Source: an uncultured Lachnospiraceae bacterium (GTDB lineage: Bacteria > Bacillota > Clostridia > Lachnospirales > Lachnospiraceae). From it: a stretch of DNA of 33,150 bases. The notes beneath the pieces are model-generated. The model was not told the origin of the DNA and did no database searches. It saw only the letters and a program-made list of their open reading frames with translations. Below, one piece after another: positions 1 to 7,829 of the stretch. The stretch spans positions 1-33,150 of the forward strand of contig CANTEG010000024.1 in NCBI GenBank assembly GCA_947652735.1, given 5' to 3'. Each line of letters begins with the position of its first letter. Within the stretch, counting starts at the first letter, position 1. The translations under genes and the position numbers were made by a program.

Positions 1-54
1 GTAGCAGCCATTATACTGCTACGCTTAAAAGTCTAACTTTTTGGGGTCACCTCA
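1..54. mobile_element. Probable end of an IS3/IS150-type insertion sequence (partial)
   Basis: Read on the minus strand, the stretch begins TGAGGTGACCCC and continues with an A-run and GTTAGAC. This resembles the terminal inverted repeats of IS3-family (IS150 group) elements, which start with TG and read inward into the element. The putative outer end is at position 54 and the element would extend leftward out of the window. Inside it, positions 1-7 and 16-22 form a perfect 7-bp inverted repeat (GTAGCAG / CTGCTAC). No transposase is visible, so the call rests on recalled terminal-repeat similarity alone. Confidence 0.35.
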
Positions 55-91
55 TTTTACAATCTTTTTTATATCTTAGTTTGATTCTTAC

Positions 92-874
92 TTAAACTTT
101 TTGCGAATTAAAAATACCTTTTCCCTCATATTTTCTTTCTTTTTTCATCTTTCGCTTCAAATCTTCTGTTACTTGACTATGTACATCAGATTTGATTTTT
201 TTATAATCTTGTTGTTTCTTTATTTCATTTTCCAATGAAACGCAATATTTAAAAGGCAATAACACAGCTCCACTTATAGATATAATAACTTCTAAAGCTT
301 TTATAATTTTATCACTATTCATAATAATAATCATTTGGAGTCTTTCAAATAAATTCATCGTACCATGTAAATAATCCACTGCAAATGGTAATTCTACAAC
401 TGGATAATACGATAAATTGGACACATCATTAAATGTATCTTTATATATACCATAATTCGGCTTAATATTATTTAATTTGTAAACAAAAACAAATATTCCT
501 GCAAATATGAGTATAATTTCCAATATTGCTACAATTTTACTTATTCCCTTAAAACGTTTATCTTTTTTGTATGATTTACAAATCACAAAATAGGAAATAC
601 TTATTATTAATACCATCATTATTATCAATGAAATTGATTTTGACAATGGCACTATATATGCCTCCTCTGCTGTAATTACTTTTACAACTTCTCCATTTTC
701 ATCGCTAATAGTTGAATTTACATAATACTTTCTCTGTATCTTTGGTGTAAGACTTTTCTTAACCCAGGAACTAAGACTCGGATAAATAAAAATACCTAAT
801 ACATAGGCTATGATCAACACCAAAATCAGTAACATAGTTCTTTTACTTATTTTTTCTTTATCTTTTTTATTCAT
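92..874 (-). CDS. Hypothetical multi-pass membrane protein
   Basis: I do not recognise this 260-aa protein. It has a short basic N-terminus and about four hydrophobic segments (roughly residues 13-31, 80-99, 112-133 and 188-210). A hydrophilic loop of about 45 residues separates the first two, a Tyr/Asn-rich loop separates the third and fourth, and the C-terminal tail (about 213-260) is rich in Lys and Glu and probably cytoplasmic. The ATG at 874 follows an AAAGG ribosome site. The DNA is visibly more AT-rich than the metabolic genes to the right, with many AAA, ATA and TTA codons, and the gene is bordered by a probable IS end. Both suggest accessory DNA. No enzymatic motif is visible, and a sensor or transport role cannot be argued from sequence. 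Confidence 0.7.
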   Translation of the reverse strand: MNKKDKEKISKRTMLLILVLIIAYVLGIFIYPSLSSWVKKSLTPKIQRKYYVNSTISDENGEVVKVITAEEAYIVPLSKSISLIIMMVLIISISYFVICKSYKKDKRFKGISKIVAILEIILIFAGIFVFVYKLNNIKPNYGIYKDTFNDVSNLSYYPVVELPFAVDYLHGTMNLFERLQMIIIMNSDKIIKALEVIISISGAVLLPFKYCVSLENEIKKQQDYKKIKSDVHSQVTEDLKRKMKKERKYEGKGIFNSQKV

Positions 875-1080
875 ATTTTATACCTTTAATAATTTACAGT
901 CACTTGAATTTAGTTATCTAATGATAAATTCCAATCTCTTTCTCACTCTTTTTCATTAATAACAATTTCTATTTGCCCAAAATACTAAATCCACTCATCA
1001 CAAGTTTCAACTTTCTTTTTACTTTTTTGCATAGCATTTTTCCACGCTCTTATGAATTAACGAAAACAGATTCCCCATTA
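875..1080. other. Intergenic region, AT-rich
   Basis: This gap lies between the terminator of the operon on the right and the orphan membrane gene. A poor -35/-10 pair (TTGGAA, 16 bases, TAAATT, minus strand, near 920-945) might serve the membrane gene. I see no other feature. Confidence 0.4.
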
Positions 1081-1125
1081 AATATAAAAAGGCTGCCCGA
1101 ACAATTTCAAACTGTCTGGACAGCC
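1081..1125 (-). terminator. Rho-independent terminator after the GGGtGRT gene
   Basis: On the minus strand a long hairpin (1125 down to 1091) has outer arms GGCTGTCC / GGGCAGCC and an AT-rich inner continuation: about 17 pairs with one mismatch and some G-U pairs. It is followed by TTTTTATATT. It starts 25 bases after the stop codon at 1150, so it closes the operon. Confidence 0.85.
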
Positions 1126-1149
1126 CATAAAATCATATTTTATATGTAA

Positions 1150-2160
1150 TTAGAACTTACCGTCCTTTGCTGCTTCCTCGATGGAAACTGCAACTGCAAC
1201 AGTCATACCAACCATAGGGTTGTTACCTGCACCGATGAGACCCATCATCTCTACGTGTGCCGGAACAGATGAAGAACCTGCGAACTGTGCATCGGAATGC
1301 ATACGTCCAAGGGTATCAGTCATACCGTATGAAGCAGGACCTGCTGCCATGTTATCAGGGTGAAGTGTACGTCCTGTACCACCGCCTGATGCAACTGAGA
1401 AGTACTTCTTACCCTGCTCAATACACTCTTTCTTGTATGTACCTGCAACAGGATGCTGGAAACGTGTAGGGTTTGTTGAGTTACCTGTAATAGAAACATC
1501 AACACCCTCCTTGTGCATAATTGCAACACCTTCAGGTACTGAATTTGCACCGTAGCAGTTAACCTTTGCACGAAGTCCCTCTGAGTAAGACTTTCTGAAT
1601 ACTTCCTTAACCTCATTTGTGTATGGGTCATACTCAGTCTCAACAAATGTAAAACCATTTATTCTTGCAATAATCTGTGCTGCGTCCTTACCAAGACCGT
1701 TAAGGATAACCCTAAGTGGCTCCTTACGAACCTTGTTCGCTTTCTCTGCTATACCGATAGCTCCCTCTGCTGCCGCAAATGACTCATGACCTGCAAGGAA
1801 AGCAAAACACTTCGTCTCTTCCTCAAGAAGCATTTTTCCAAGGTTACCATGTCCAAGACCAACCTTACGTGTATCAGCAACGGAACCAGGAATACAGAAA
1901 GCCTGAAGACCCTCTCCTATAGCTGCTGCTGCATCTGCTGCTCTCTTACAGCCTTTCTTAATTGCAATTGCTGCACCTACAGTATATGCCCAACATGCAT
2001 TTTCAAAACAGATTGGCTGGATACCCTTAATTTGGTTATATACATCTAAGCCGGCATCCTTGGTAATTTTCTCTGCCTCTTCAATAGAAGCGATACCGTA
2101 GCTATTTAAAACGCCGTTGATTTTATCAATTCTTCTCTCATATGATTCAAATAAAGCCAT
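1150..2160 (-). CDS. GGGtGRT-family protein
   Basis: This 336-aa protein carries the motif GGGTGRT at residues 259-265, after which the family is named. The region around it is Gly/Ala-rich (SGGGTGRTLHPDNMAAGP, later LIGAGNNPMVGMT). It is soluble, with no signal peptide or membrane segment. Cysteines at 51, 56, 71, 89, 118, 202 and 246 could bind metal, but this is not shown. The biochemical role of the family is unknown as far as I know. The ATG at 2160 has a perfect GGAGG site. The NifU-like scaffold gene ends 18 bases upstream, and this pair recurs in anaerobic bacteria, which suggests a shared job in Fe-S or redox chemistry (inference). A strong terminator follows. Confidence 0.85.
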   Translation of the reverse strand: MALFESYERRIDKINGVLNSYGIASIEEAEKITKDAGLDVYNQIKGIQPICFENACWAYTVGAAIAIKKGCKRAADAAAAIGEGLQAFCIPGSVADTRKVGLGHGNLGKMLLEEETKCFAFLAGHESFAAAEGAIGIAEKANKVRKEPLRVILNGLGKDAAQIIARINGFTFVETEYDPYTNEVKEVFRKSYSEGLRAKVNCYGANSVPEGVAIMHKEGVDVSITGNSTNPTRFQHPVAGTYKKECIEQGKKYFSVASGGGTGRTLHPDNMAAGPASYGMTDTLGRMHSDAQFAGSSSVPAHVEMMGLIGAGNNPMVGMTVAVAVSIEEAAKDGKF

Positions 2161-2178
2161 TTTCGTTACCTCCTTCTA

Positions 2179-2886
2179 TTATTTAGTAATCTCTTTGTCA
2201 GTTCTAGGGTCAATAATCTTAACTGCATCTGCAACACGACCATACTGTCCTACAGACTTCTCGTATGCTGTATTTGGGTCATCACCCTTCTTGATGAAGT
2301 CAGTCATCTTTCCAAGATTAACAAACTGATAACCAATAATAAGATCCTCAGCATCAAGTGCTATTCCTGTTACATAGCCCTCTGCCATTTCAAGGTAACG
2401 TGGTCCCTTCTTAAGTGTACCATACATAGTACCAACCTGTGAACGAAGACCCTTTCCAAGATCCTCAAGACCTGCTCCAACTGGAAGACCGTCCTCTGAG
2501 AAAGCACTCTGAGTACGTCCGTAAACGATTTGAAGGAACAATTCTCTCATTGCTGTATTAATTGCATCACATACTAAGTCAGTATTAAGTGCCTCCATAA
2601 CTGTAAGTCCTGGAAGAATTTCTGCTGACATAGCTGCTGAATGTGTCATACCTGAACAGCCGATTGTCTCAACTAATGCTTCCTGTATGATACCTTCCTT
2701 AACATTTAAAGTAAGCTTACAAGCTCCCTGCTGTGGTGCACACCAGCCAATGCCGTGTGTAAGACCAGAGATATCCTTAACTTCCTTTGCCTGAACCCAC
2801 TTTGCCTCTTCCGGAATTGGGGCACAGCCGTGATGTACGCCCTGTGCAACCGGACACATGTTTTCAACTTCTTGTGAATAAATCAT
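2179..2886 (-). CDS. Iron-sulfur cluster assembly scaffold (NifU/IscU-like) family protein
   Basis: The 235-aa protein resembles the NifU-like scaffold family that accompanies GGGtGRT proteins. Cysteines sit at residues 11, 21, 49, 56, 77 (in TIGCSGMTHSAAMSAE) and 106. The TIGCSGMT stretch followed by LPGLTVMEAL and then C106 matches the pattern of IscU/NifU scaffold domains, where conserved Cys residues hold a nascent cluster. At 235 aa it is longer than IscU (about 130 aa), with extra N- and C-terminal parts. The ATG at 2886 has an AAAGGAG site. It lies 18 bases before the GGGtGRT gene and 73 bases after yajC. A TATACT box lies in that 73-base gap but has no good -35, so a separate promoter is possible but weak. 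Confidence 0.75.
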   Translation of the reverse strand: MIYSQEVENMCPVAQGVHHGCAPIPEEAKWVQAKEVKDISGLTHGIGWCAPQQGACKLTLNVKEGIIQEALVETIGCSGMTHSAAMSAEILPGLTVMEALNTDLVCDAINTAMRELFLQIVYGRTQSAFSEDGLPVGAGLEDLGKGLRSQVGTMYGTLKKGPRYLEMAEGYVTGIALDAEDLIIGYQFVNLGKMTDFIKKGDDPNTAYEKSVGQYGRVADAVKIIDPRTDKEITK

Positions 2887-2959
2887 TTTGCGACTCCTTT
2901 CAAATGTAAAAGTATATGGTATATTTTCTCATAAAAGGACAAAATAGTCCACTATTTTT

Positions 2960-3301
2960 TTAGTTTTCATCGTCCTTAATCTCTGCCGAACCTGCCTTTT
3001 CAACTTCAGCGATTGCGTTTTTGTGCATCGGTATTCTACAATTTTTATTGTTACCGAACTCAACAATAACTGTAGTGTCATCCACAATATCAAGTATTGT
3101 TCCGTAAAAACCACCGGTTGTCATGATATTATCCCCCGGCTCCATAGCGTTATGAAGGTCCTCCATAGCCTTCTTCTGCTTCTTCTGAGGTTTTATAAGC
3201 ATAAAATAAAATACCAAAACCCAAACTACAATAATTAACACGAAGCTTACAATACTACTTCCTGCTCCTGCCCCTGTCTCAGCGGCTGCTTGTAACAACA
3301 T
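2960..3301 (-). CDS. yajC: Preprotein translocase subunit YajC
   Basis: This 113-aa protein has the YajC layout: a short N-terminus (partly Ala/Gly-rich), one membrane helix at about residues 17-36, the typical FYFMLIKPQKKQKK motif just after the helix, and a small cytoplasmic domain containing GDNIMTTGGFYGTI. YajC is an accessory part of the SecDF-YajC complex that assists Sec-dependent export at the cytoplasmic membrane. The ATG at 3301 follows AGGAGG. The gene starts 12 bases after tgt; tgt-yajC is a widespread gene pair, which supports both calls. The C-terminus is acidic. A 7-8 bp inverted repeat of ATAGT/ACTAT type lies just after the stop (2941-2960) but lacks a proper T-run on the minus strand. 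Confidence 0.95.
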   Translation of the reverse strand: MLLQAAAETGAGAGSSIVSFVLIIVVWVLVFYFMLIKPQKKQKKAMEDLHNAMEPGDNIMTTGGFYGTILDIVDDTTVIVEFGNNKNCRIPMHKNAIAEVEKAGSAEIKDDEN

Positions 3302-3313
3302 AAATTTTTCCTC

Positions 3314-4441
3314 CTAATTATCTTTAAAATCTTCAAGCTTGCACCGCTTATACTCAGCAAAGCGGTGCTCCTCAATTGCCCCTCTGATTTCTCTCATCAT
3401 ATTATTATAAAAATACAAATTATGCAATACACAAAATCTCATTCCAAGCATTTCTTTCGCTTTGAGCAAATGTCTCACATATGCCCTTGAGTATCTCCTG
3501 CATGTCGGACAATCGCATCCCTCTTCAATCGGAGTATCATCATCTTCATATTTTGCATTAAAAAGATTAAGCTTTCCATGATTTGTATAAACATGACCAT
3601 GACGTCCGTTCCTTGACGGATACACGCAGTCAAAAAAATCGATGCCCCGTTCCACTGCCTCAAGTATATTTGCAGGTGTACCGACTCCCATAAGATATGT
3701 AGGCTTGTTTTGTGGAAGATATGGCACCGTAGCTTCAATAATTCTGTACATATCCTCGTGGCTCTCCCCCACGGCAAGCCCACCCAAAGCATAGCCGTCC
3801 AAATCAAGCTCTGCAATCTGTTTCGCATGTTCGATTCGTATATCTTCAAAAATTCCACCCTGATTGATGCCGAACAACATCTGATTCTTGTTTAGTGTGT
3901 CCTCAAGCTGGTTCAGTCTTGCCATTTCCTCCTTACAACGAACAAGCCATCTTGTCGTCCTGTCAACAGACGGCTGAATGTATGTTTTATCTGCCGTGGA
4001 TGGCGGACACTCGTCAAATGCCATTGCGATTGTGGATGCAAGATTTGACTGTATCCGCATACTTTCCTCAGGACCCATGAAGATTTTTCTTCCGTCAATA
4101 TGGGAATTAAAGTATACGCCTTCTTCTTTGATTTTTCGCAAGCCTGCAAGAGAAAACACCTGAAATCCCCCTGAATCCGTAAGAATAGGCTTATCCCATG
4201 ACATAAACTTATGTAAACCACCTAATTTTTTAACCAGCGTATCTCCCGGTCTCACGTGCAGGTGATATGTATTTGACAGCTCCACCTCGGTTCCGATACG
4301 CTCCAAATCCTCAGTTGACACTGCCCCCTTTATGGCGGCCACAGTACCCACATTCATAAACACGGGCGTTTCAATTACACCGTGAACTGTTTTTAGCTGT
4401 CCTCTTTTTGCACCATTGTCAGTTGTGATTAATTTATACAT
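3314..4441 (-). CDS. tgt: tRNA-guanine transglycosylase (queuine tRNA-ribosyltransferase)
   Basis: The 375-aa length and motifs match bacterial TGT, which swaps guanine-34 in GUN-anticodon tRNAs for preQ1 in queuosine synthesis. DSGGFQVFSL (89-98) holds the base-contact aspartate. FFDCVYPSRNGRHG (269-282) holds the nucleophilic Asp271. The zinc site is C309, C311, C314 and H340, with the expected C-x-C-x2-C-x25-H spacing. GGLAVGE (220-226) is the family glycine loop. The ATG at 4441 has a GGAG site. The gene follows the MBL-fold gene by 25 bases and precedes yajC by 12. No queA or preQ1 synthesis genes lie in the window. Confidence 0.97.
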   Translation of the reverse strand: MYKLITTDNGAKRGQLKTVHGVIETPVFMNVGTVAAIKGAVSTEDLERIGTEVELSNTYHLHVRPGDTLVKKLGGLHKFMSWDKPILTDSGGFQVFSLAGLRKIKEEGVYFNSHIDGRKIFMGPEESMRIQSNLASTIAMAFDECPPSTADKTYIQPSVDRTTRWLVRCKEEMARLNQLEDTLNKNQMLFGINQGGIFEDIRIEHAKQIAELDLDGYALGGLAVGESHEDMYRIIEATVPYLPQNKPTYLMGVGTPANILEAVERGIDFFDCVYPSRNGRHGHVYTNHGKLNLFNAKYEDDDTPIEEGCDCPTCRRYSRAYVRHLLKAKEMLGMRFCVLHNLYFYNNMMREIRGAIEEHRFAEYKRCKLEDFKDN

Positions 4442-4466
4442 TTACTTACTCCATCCATAATTTTTA

Positions 4467-5405
4467 TCATTCCAAAACAACAGTATTAGGGGCAGTTGAA
4501 AAGTTTACCCGCTCCACGCCCTCGCTGTCAAAATAATCCCTTAATTTATAAGCATTAAAGCTCGTACCCTCCGTAACAAAAATCTGGTCGTTTGAATCAA
4601 AAAATACCTTATCAGGCTTAGTATACTTATAAAACTTTTTCGTAAGTCCCCAATTACCGTGATGACCAAGCTGGACATAATCCACATCAAGCTCATCCTT
4701 ATGTCTCTTTATAATGTATTTTTGAACCTCCTTTTGGACGTCCGCACAAAACAGCATGGACAAATTTTTTCCTGAAACCTTAAACATCATGGAGCCGTTG
4801 TTGCATTGATGATCCTTTAGCTTTTCAACCTCGTCATTCCATGCATACAGAACAAGAAAATCAAGTCCAATCAGATGAAATGTATCATTTTCATGGACAA
4901 GATGAACATTGTCAAGTCCGTTTATTACTTCCTTGAAAGCTTCTGCCGTACTGAAGTCATCATAATCCTGTGCGGTCTTTTCATAAAGCTCATAGTTCAT
5001 ATCTATGGTATATATATCATCCACCACAATATCGCCTTTATCCTTCATAATAACATTAAATGCTCCTGCATGGTCAGGATGGGGATGGGATATAATCCAT
5101 GCCGTAACATGGTTGCTATGTTCTTCAATCACTTTGCGTACTCTGTCCGCATGGTATGTGTACCCGCCATCTATGATAACAAGCTCACCTGCACTGTTTT
5201 CAATTGTATAAAACATTTCATTTAATGTATCCTTATCACCATACTGGGTAACCTGCCACTGTGACTGTTCGAGCTCTACTTGGGGAATGAGCACTTCTGT
5301 TTCCGTATTTTTCTTATTGTTTAATGCACATCCCACACATATAAATAGCAACACCATTATGATTAAAATAATCATATACTTATTTCTTTGACGGGTACGC
5401 TTCAT
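4467..5405 (-). CDS. Metallo-beta-lactamase-fold hydrolase, probable lipoprotein (ComEC-like catalytic domain)
   Basis: The 312-aa protein starts at the ATG at 5405, which has AAGGGGAG eight bases upstream. A GTG at 5414 would overlap that site and is less likely. The N-terminus is basic with one hydrophobic segment (about 10-26) ending in CVGC, so Cys26 could be lipid-modified, although Cys at position -3 of the lipobox is unusual. The MBL motif SHPHPDHAGA (106-115) gives H107, H109, D111 and H112. Further metal ligands are probably Asp222 (LFCADV) and the GHHG at 247-250. This arrangement matches the hydrolase domain of ComEC/Rec2, here alone and tethered outside the membrane. The substrate is unknown; a nucleic acid or phosphodiester is plausible (inference). 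It is the first gene of the operon leading to tgt and yajC. Confidence 0.8.
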   Translation of the reverse strand: MKRTRQRNKYMIILIIMVLLFICVGCALNNKKNTETEVLIPQVELEQSQWQVTQYGDKDTLNEMFYTIENSAGELVIIDGGYTYHADRVRKVIEEHSNHVTAWIISHPHPDHAGAFNVIMKDKGDIVVDDIYTIDMNYELYEKTAQDYDDFSTAEAFKEVINGLDNVHLVHENDTFHLIGLDFLVLYAWNDEVEKLKDHQCNNGSMMFKVSGKNLSMLFCADVQKEVQKYIIKRHKDELDVDYVQLGHHGNWGLTKKFYKYTKPDKVFFDSNDQIFVTEGTSFNAYKLRDYFDSEGVERVNFSTAPNTVVLE

Positions 5406-5480
5406 AAATGCCACTCCCCTTCCACCAGGAACGTTAAGTCCCCATGTTACAAAAAAATTTCCCGCAAAAAATACGGGCTT

Positions 5481-5509
5481 ATTGTATCAATGGTCTGTCA
5501 TAATGTCAA
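5481..5509 (-). promoter_or_regulatory. SigA-type promoter for the MBL-tgt-yajC operon
   Basis: Minus strand: a perfect TTGACA (-35, 5509-5504), a 17-base spacer, and TACAAT (-10, 5486-5481). Transcription should start near 5474, about 70 bases before the ATG at 5405. The first bases of this leader would form a short CCCG / CGGG hairpin followed by a run of T (5450-5475). Confidence 0.7.
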
Positions 5510-5538
5510 TTGCATTTTACATGGTACTAATATATAAT
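5510..5538 (+). promoter_or_regulatory. SigA-type promoter for the 90-aa gene
   Basis: Plus strand: TTGCAT (-35, 5510-5515), a 17-base spacer, and a perfect TATAAT (-10, 5533-5538). The start should be near 5545, giving a leader of about 97 bases before the ATG at 5642. Its -35 box directly abuts the -35 box of the divergent minus-strand promoter. Confidence 0.65.
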
Positions 5539-5641
5539 AACAGTCACAAGGAAGCTGTGTCATCAAAGAATTTTATGCTTTCACGTAACAAAGCTGTTTG
5601 AAGACACGCTGCTTGAAACTTATATTAAAAGGATAACCACT

Positions 5642-5914
5642 ATGTTTCGTTTATGGGGAAAAATAATAAAAGAAAATAAGGTCGTAAGAAACCATACTGT
5701 GTGTATCGATGATTTTACACTTACACGCACAAAAAAAATCTATCAGGCTCTTGAAGAACTTTGCATGGAGTTTGATTTACCTAAACCAATATGGCTTAAG
5801 AAAAATCAGCAGGATTTTATACGAACTGCACGCACAAGATTTAATCAGGACAATTTTGTTGAGCACATAGATTTTGATTATCTTGACTTTCAGGTTATTG
5901 AGGAGGATTTTTAA
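5642..5914 (+). CDS. Small conserved hypothetical protein
   Basis: This 90-aa cytoplasmic protein has no signal or membrane segment. The N-terminus MFRLWGKIIK is basic, the middle holds a predicted helix (about 27-45), and the C-terminus is acidic and aromatic (EHIDFDYLDFQVIEEDF). I recall similar short proteins, with the same MFR-WGK start and DFDYL end, across Lachnospiraceae, but no assigned function. The ATG has AAAGGAT upstream, and a good promoter lies at 5510-5538. The gene is convergent with the chemoreceptor gene; their stop codons are only one base apart (5914 and 5916), with no terminator between them, so the transcripts may overlap at their 3' ends. Confidence 0.8.
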   Translation: MFRLWGKIIKENKVVRNHTVCIDDFTLTRTKKIYQALEELCMEFDLPKPIWLKKNQQDFIRTARTRFNQDNFVEHIDFDYLDFQVIEEDF

Positions 5915-5915
5915 A

Positions 5916-7634
5916 TCACTCCTCATCCTCCTCTTCATATGACTCCTGCATCATGTCTTCCTCAGACATATCAGCTTCATATTCTTCAGTTTCCGTTTCT
6001 TCTGGCATATACTCCTCTGACTCTGTTTCTTCAGACAGGTATTCCTCTGAGGCAGCCTCCTCAGACATAAACTCTTCGGAACCGTCCTCCTCAGATATTT
6101 CTTCAGCCTCGTCCATCGCCATTACTGCTTCCATCTCTTCCTCCGTAACGGCAGACTCATCAGCCATCTCTTTTATTTCCTCACTGTCACCATTCTTTAA
6201 GCTTCCTATAATTTTAGCAATCTGGTCAAGCTCTGCTATAACAAGATTAAGGTCATAAAGATTAGCCTGACAAAGCTCTGCTGACTGCTGTGCATTTGCT
6301 GCTATGGTCTGGCTTGAGCTCTGCTGGCTTGCAAGACCGTCTATAATAGAATTGTTTGATGCATCCAAATTGTTACTCAGGCTGTCGAGCTGTTTCATAT
6401 CAGAATTGAGTCTGTCAACAACACCTGATATTTTTTGGAAAGAGCCATCGGCAGCAGCTATGTAATCTGCCTGCTCCTTTACTGCACGCACACTCTGGTC
6501 TATCAGGTTTGCCGTATGCTGTGCAAGCTCAGTAACTCCCTTCAGAAGCTTTGTTATATTGTCAATTGAACTTCTCGTATCATCTGCCAGCTTACGGATT
6601 TCATCTGCAACTACGGCAAATCCCCTACCTGCTTCTCCTGCCCTTGCAGCCTCTATGGATGCATTCAGTGCAAGCAGATTCGTCTGGCTTGATATCTGAT
6701 AAATAATCTGTGTAATTTCTTCCGCAGACGCAATCTTTTCACAAAGCTCTGCTGATACTCTTGTTACATTTTCATTTGCGATGTTTATGTCATCTGATTT
6801 TCCCTTAAGGTCACCAATTACCTTAAGACCTGACTGAACAGACTTTATCGCTTCGTTTGTTGATTCGATTGTACTGTCCTTAACATCAAGAAGATTATCA
6901 ATGACAGTCTGAATCTGCTGTGTCATTGACGAACTGTTCTCTATGTCATTTGCCATATCAGATACGCCTGACGAAATAGCATCAACAGATTTTGTAACCT
7001 CTGTTGTTGCCTGCTGAAAATTATCAAGCTTTCCCTGAAGAAGTCTGATATGCATATTTCCGTTATCCACAACTTTTACCATGTTTTCGGTAATCTCTTC
7101 CTGATAAGCAACATGGTACTCTATCTCCTGCTTGTCCGTCTGCTGCTCACGCAAAATAATATCACAGGCCATATGTACACCAAACATGAGTATAACTGCA
7201 AAAAACAAAAGCTCCATCCACGGAAGTGATCCCATAAAGCCCTTTGATGCTATACTCATAATCATTTCAATTAACACACCTGCGACCGATATTCCGCATG
7301 TCACCTTAATGTGAAATGCATCCATATATATGATACACATGCCTATGGCAGCTAATATTGGAAGCCCATCCGAAATATCACCTGAAATAAAATAGCTGAT
7401 TGTCACAAGAATTGCACAAAGCGTTATCGATGTAAACTTGATAAGCTCACTTCTGTCATTGATTATATTGAGTGCAATATTTCCAACCAAAAACAGTGAA
7501 AATAATACAATGAGCAATGTCATTTTTTCCTGATTTTTATGGTTAATTGCAAGAACAACTATTCTTGCAACAGCAAATACTGCCATTACTTTTACAGCAA
7601 GTGAATTTTTCTTAGCCAGCCTCATTCCATTCAT
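5916..7634 (-). CDS. Methyl-accepting chemotaxis protein with six membrane helices and acidic repeat tail
   Basis: The 572-aa protein has six hydrophobic segments (about 12-31, 39-57, 66-84, 91-107, 110-130 and 140-160) with only short loops, so it has no extracellular sensor domain. A long cytoplasmic helical region follows, with the highly conserved signalling hairpin tip of MCPs at about 313-352 ([20 protein letters not shown] and on to [11 protein letters not shown]). This tip contacts CheA and CheW. No HAMP domain is evident. From about 485 the tail is almost all Glu, Ser, Asp and Met, with about four copies of a ten-residue unit of the type SEEYMSEETE. There is no terminal NWETF-like CheR docking motif. 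The ATG at 7634 has AAGGAG upstream. The stimulus is unknown; sensing within or near the membrane is plausible. Confidence 0.9.
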   Translation of the reverse strand: MNGMRLAKKNSLAVKVMAVFAVARIVVLAINHKNQEKMTLLIVLFSLFLVGNIALNIINDRSELIKFTSITLCAILVTISYFISGDISDGLPILAAIGMCIIYMDAFHIKVTCGISVAGVLIEMIMSIASKGFMGSLPWMELLFFAVILMFGVHMACDIILREQQTDKQEIEYHVAYQEEITENMVKVVDNGNMHIRLLQGKLDNFQQATTEVTKSVDAISSGVSDMANDIENSSSMTQQIQTVIDNLLDVKDSTIESTNEAIKSVQSGLKVIGDLKGKSDDINIANENVTRVSAELCEKIASAEEITQIIYQISSQTNLLALNASIEAARAGEAGRGFAVVADEIRKLADDTRSSIDNITKLLKGVTELAQHTANLIDQSVRAVKEQADYIAAADGSFQKISGVVDRLNSDMKQLDSLSNNLDASNNSIIDGLASQQSSSQTIAANAQQSAELCQANLYDLNLVIAELDQIAKIIGSLKNGDSEEIKEMADESAVTEEEMEAVMAMDEAEEISEEDGSEEFMSEEAASEEYLSEETESEEYMPEETETEEYEADMSEEDMMQESYEEEDEE

Positions 7635-7726
7635 TGTGCATATCTCCTTTTATCCAACCATACATACCGTAATACAATTTTATATCAGCAGCAAACAAAC
7701 TTACCGATATTAAATCCATTCTAGTA

Positions 7727-7755
7727 ATTATAGCAAAATGTCACCGTAAAGTCTA
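7727..7755 (-). promoter_or_regulatory. Extended -10 promoter for the chemoreceptor gene
   Basis: Minus strand: TAGACT (-35, 7755-7750), a 17-base spacer ending in TGC (extended -10), and TATAAT (7732-7727). The start would be near 7720, about 86 bases before the ATG at 7634. The sequence looks SigA-like; I see no clear sigma-28 flagellar promoter. Confidence 0.5.
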
Positions 7756-7776
7756 CAATATATATGTGTTTTTTTC

Positions 7777-7805
7777 TTGTACTTTACCCACAAAAATGAT
7801 ATCTT
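7777..7805 (+). promoter_or_regulatory. Possible promoter for the ABC transporter operon
   Basis: Plus strand: TTGTAC (7777-7782), a 17-base spacer, and TATCTT (7800-7805). The start would be near 7812, giving a very short leader before the GGAGG site (7816-7820) and the ATG at 7830. Confidence 0.4.
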
Positions 7806-7829
7806 ACTAAGTATGGAGGCACGTATAAA

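Noticed and set aside
1-22. Perfect GTAGCAG / CTGCTAC hairpin as a terminator
   Set aside because: No T-run follows on either strand. It more likely belongs to the probable IS end.
2941-2960. Terminator between yajC and the Fe-S scaffold gene
   Set aside because: The AT-only inverted repeat is weak, and on the minus strand it is not followed by a clear T-run. It might reduce read-through, but I would not call it.
5953-6258. A 101-codon Ser-rich plus-strand open frame opposite the chemoreceptor tail
   Set aside because: It is the complement of the Glu/Ser repeat tail, with no ribosome site.
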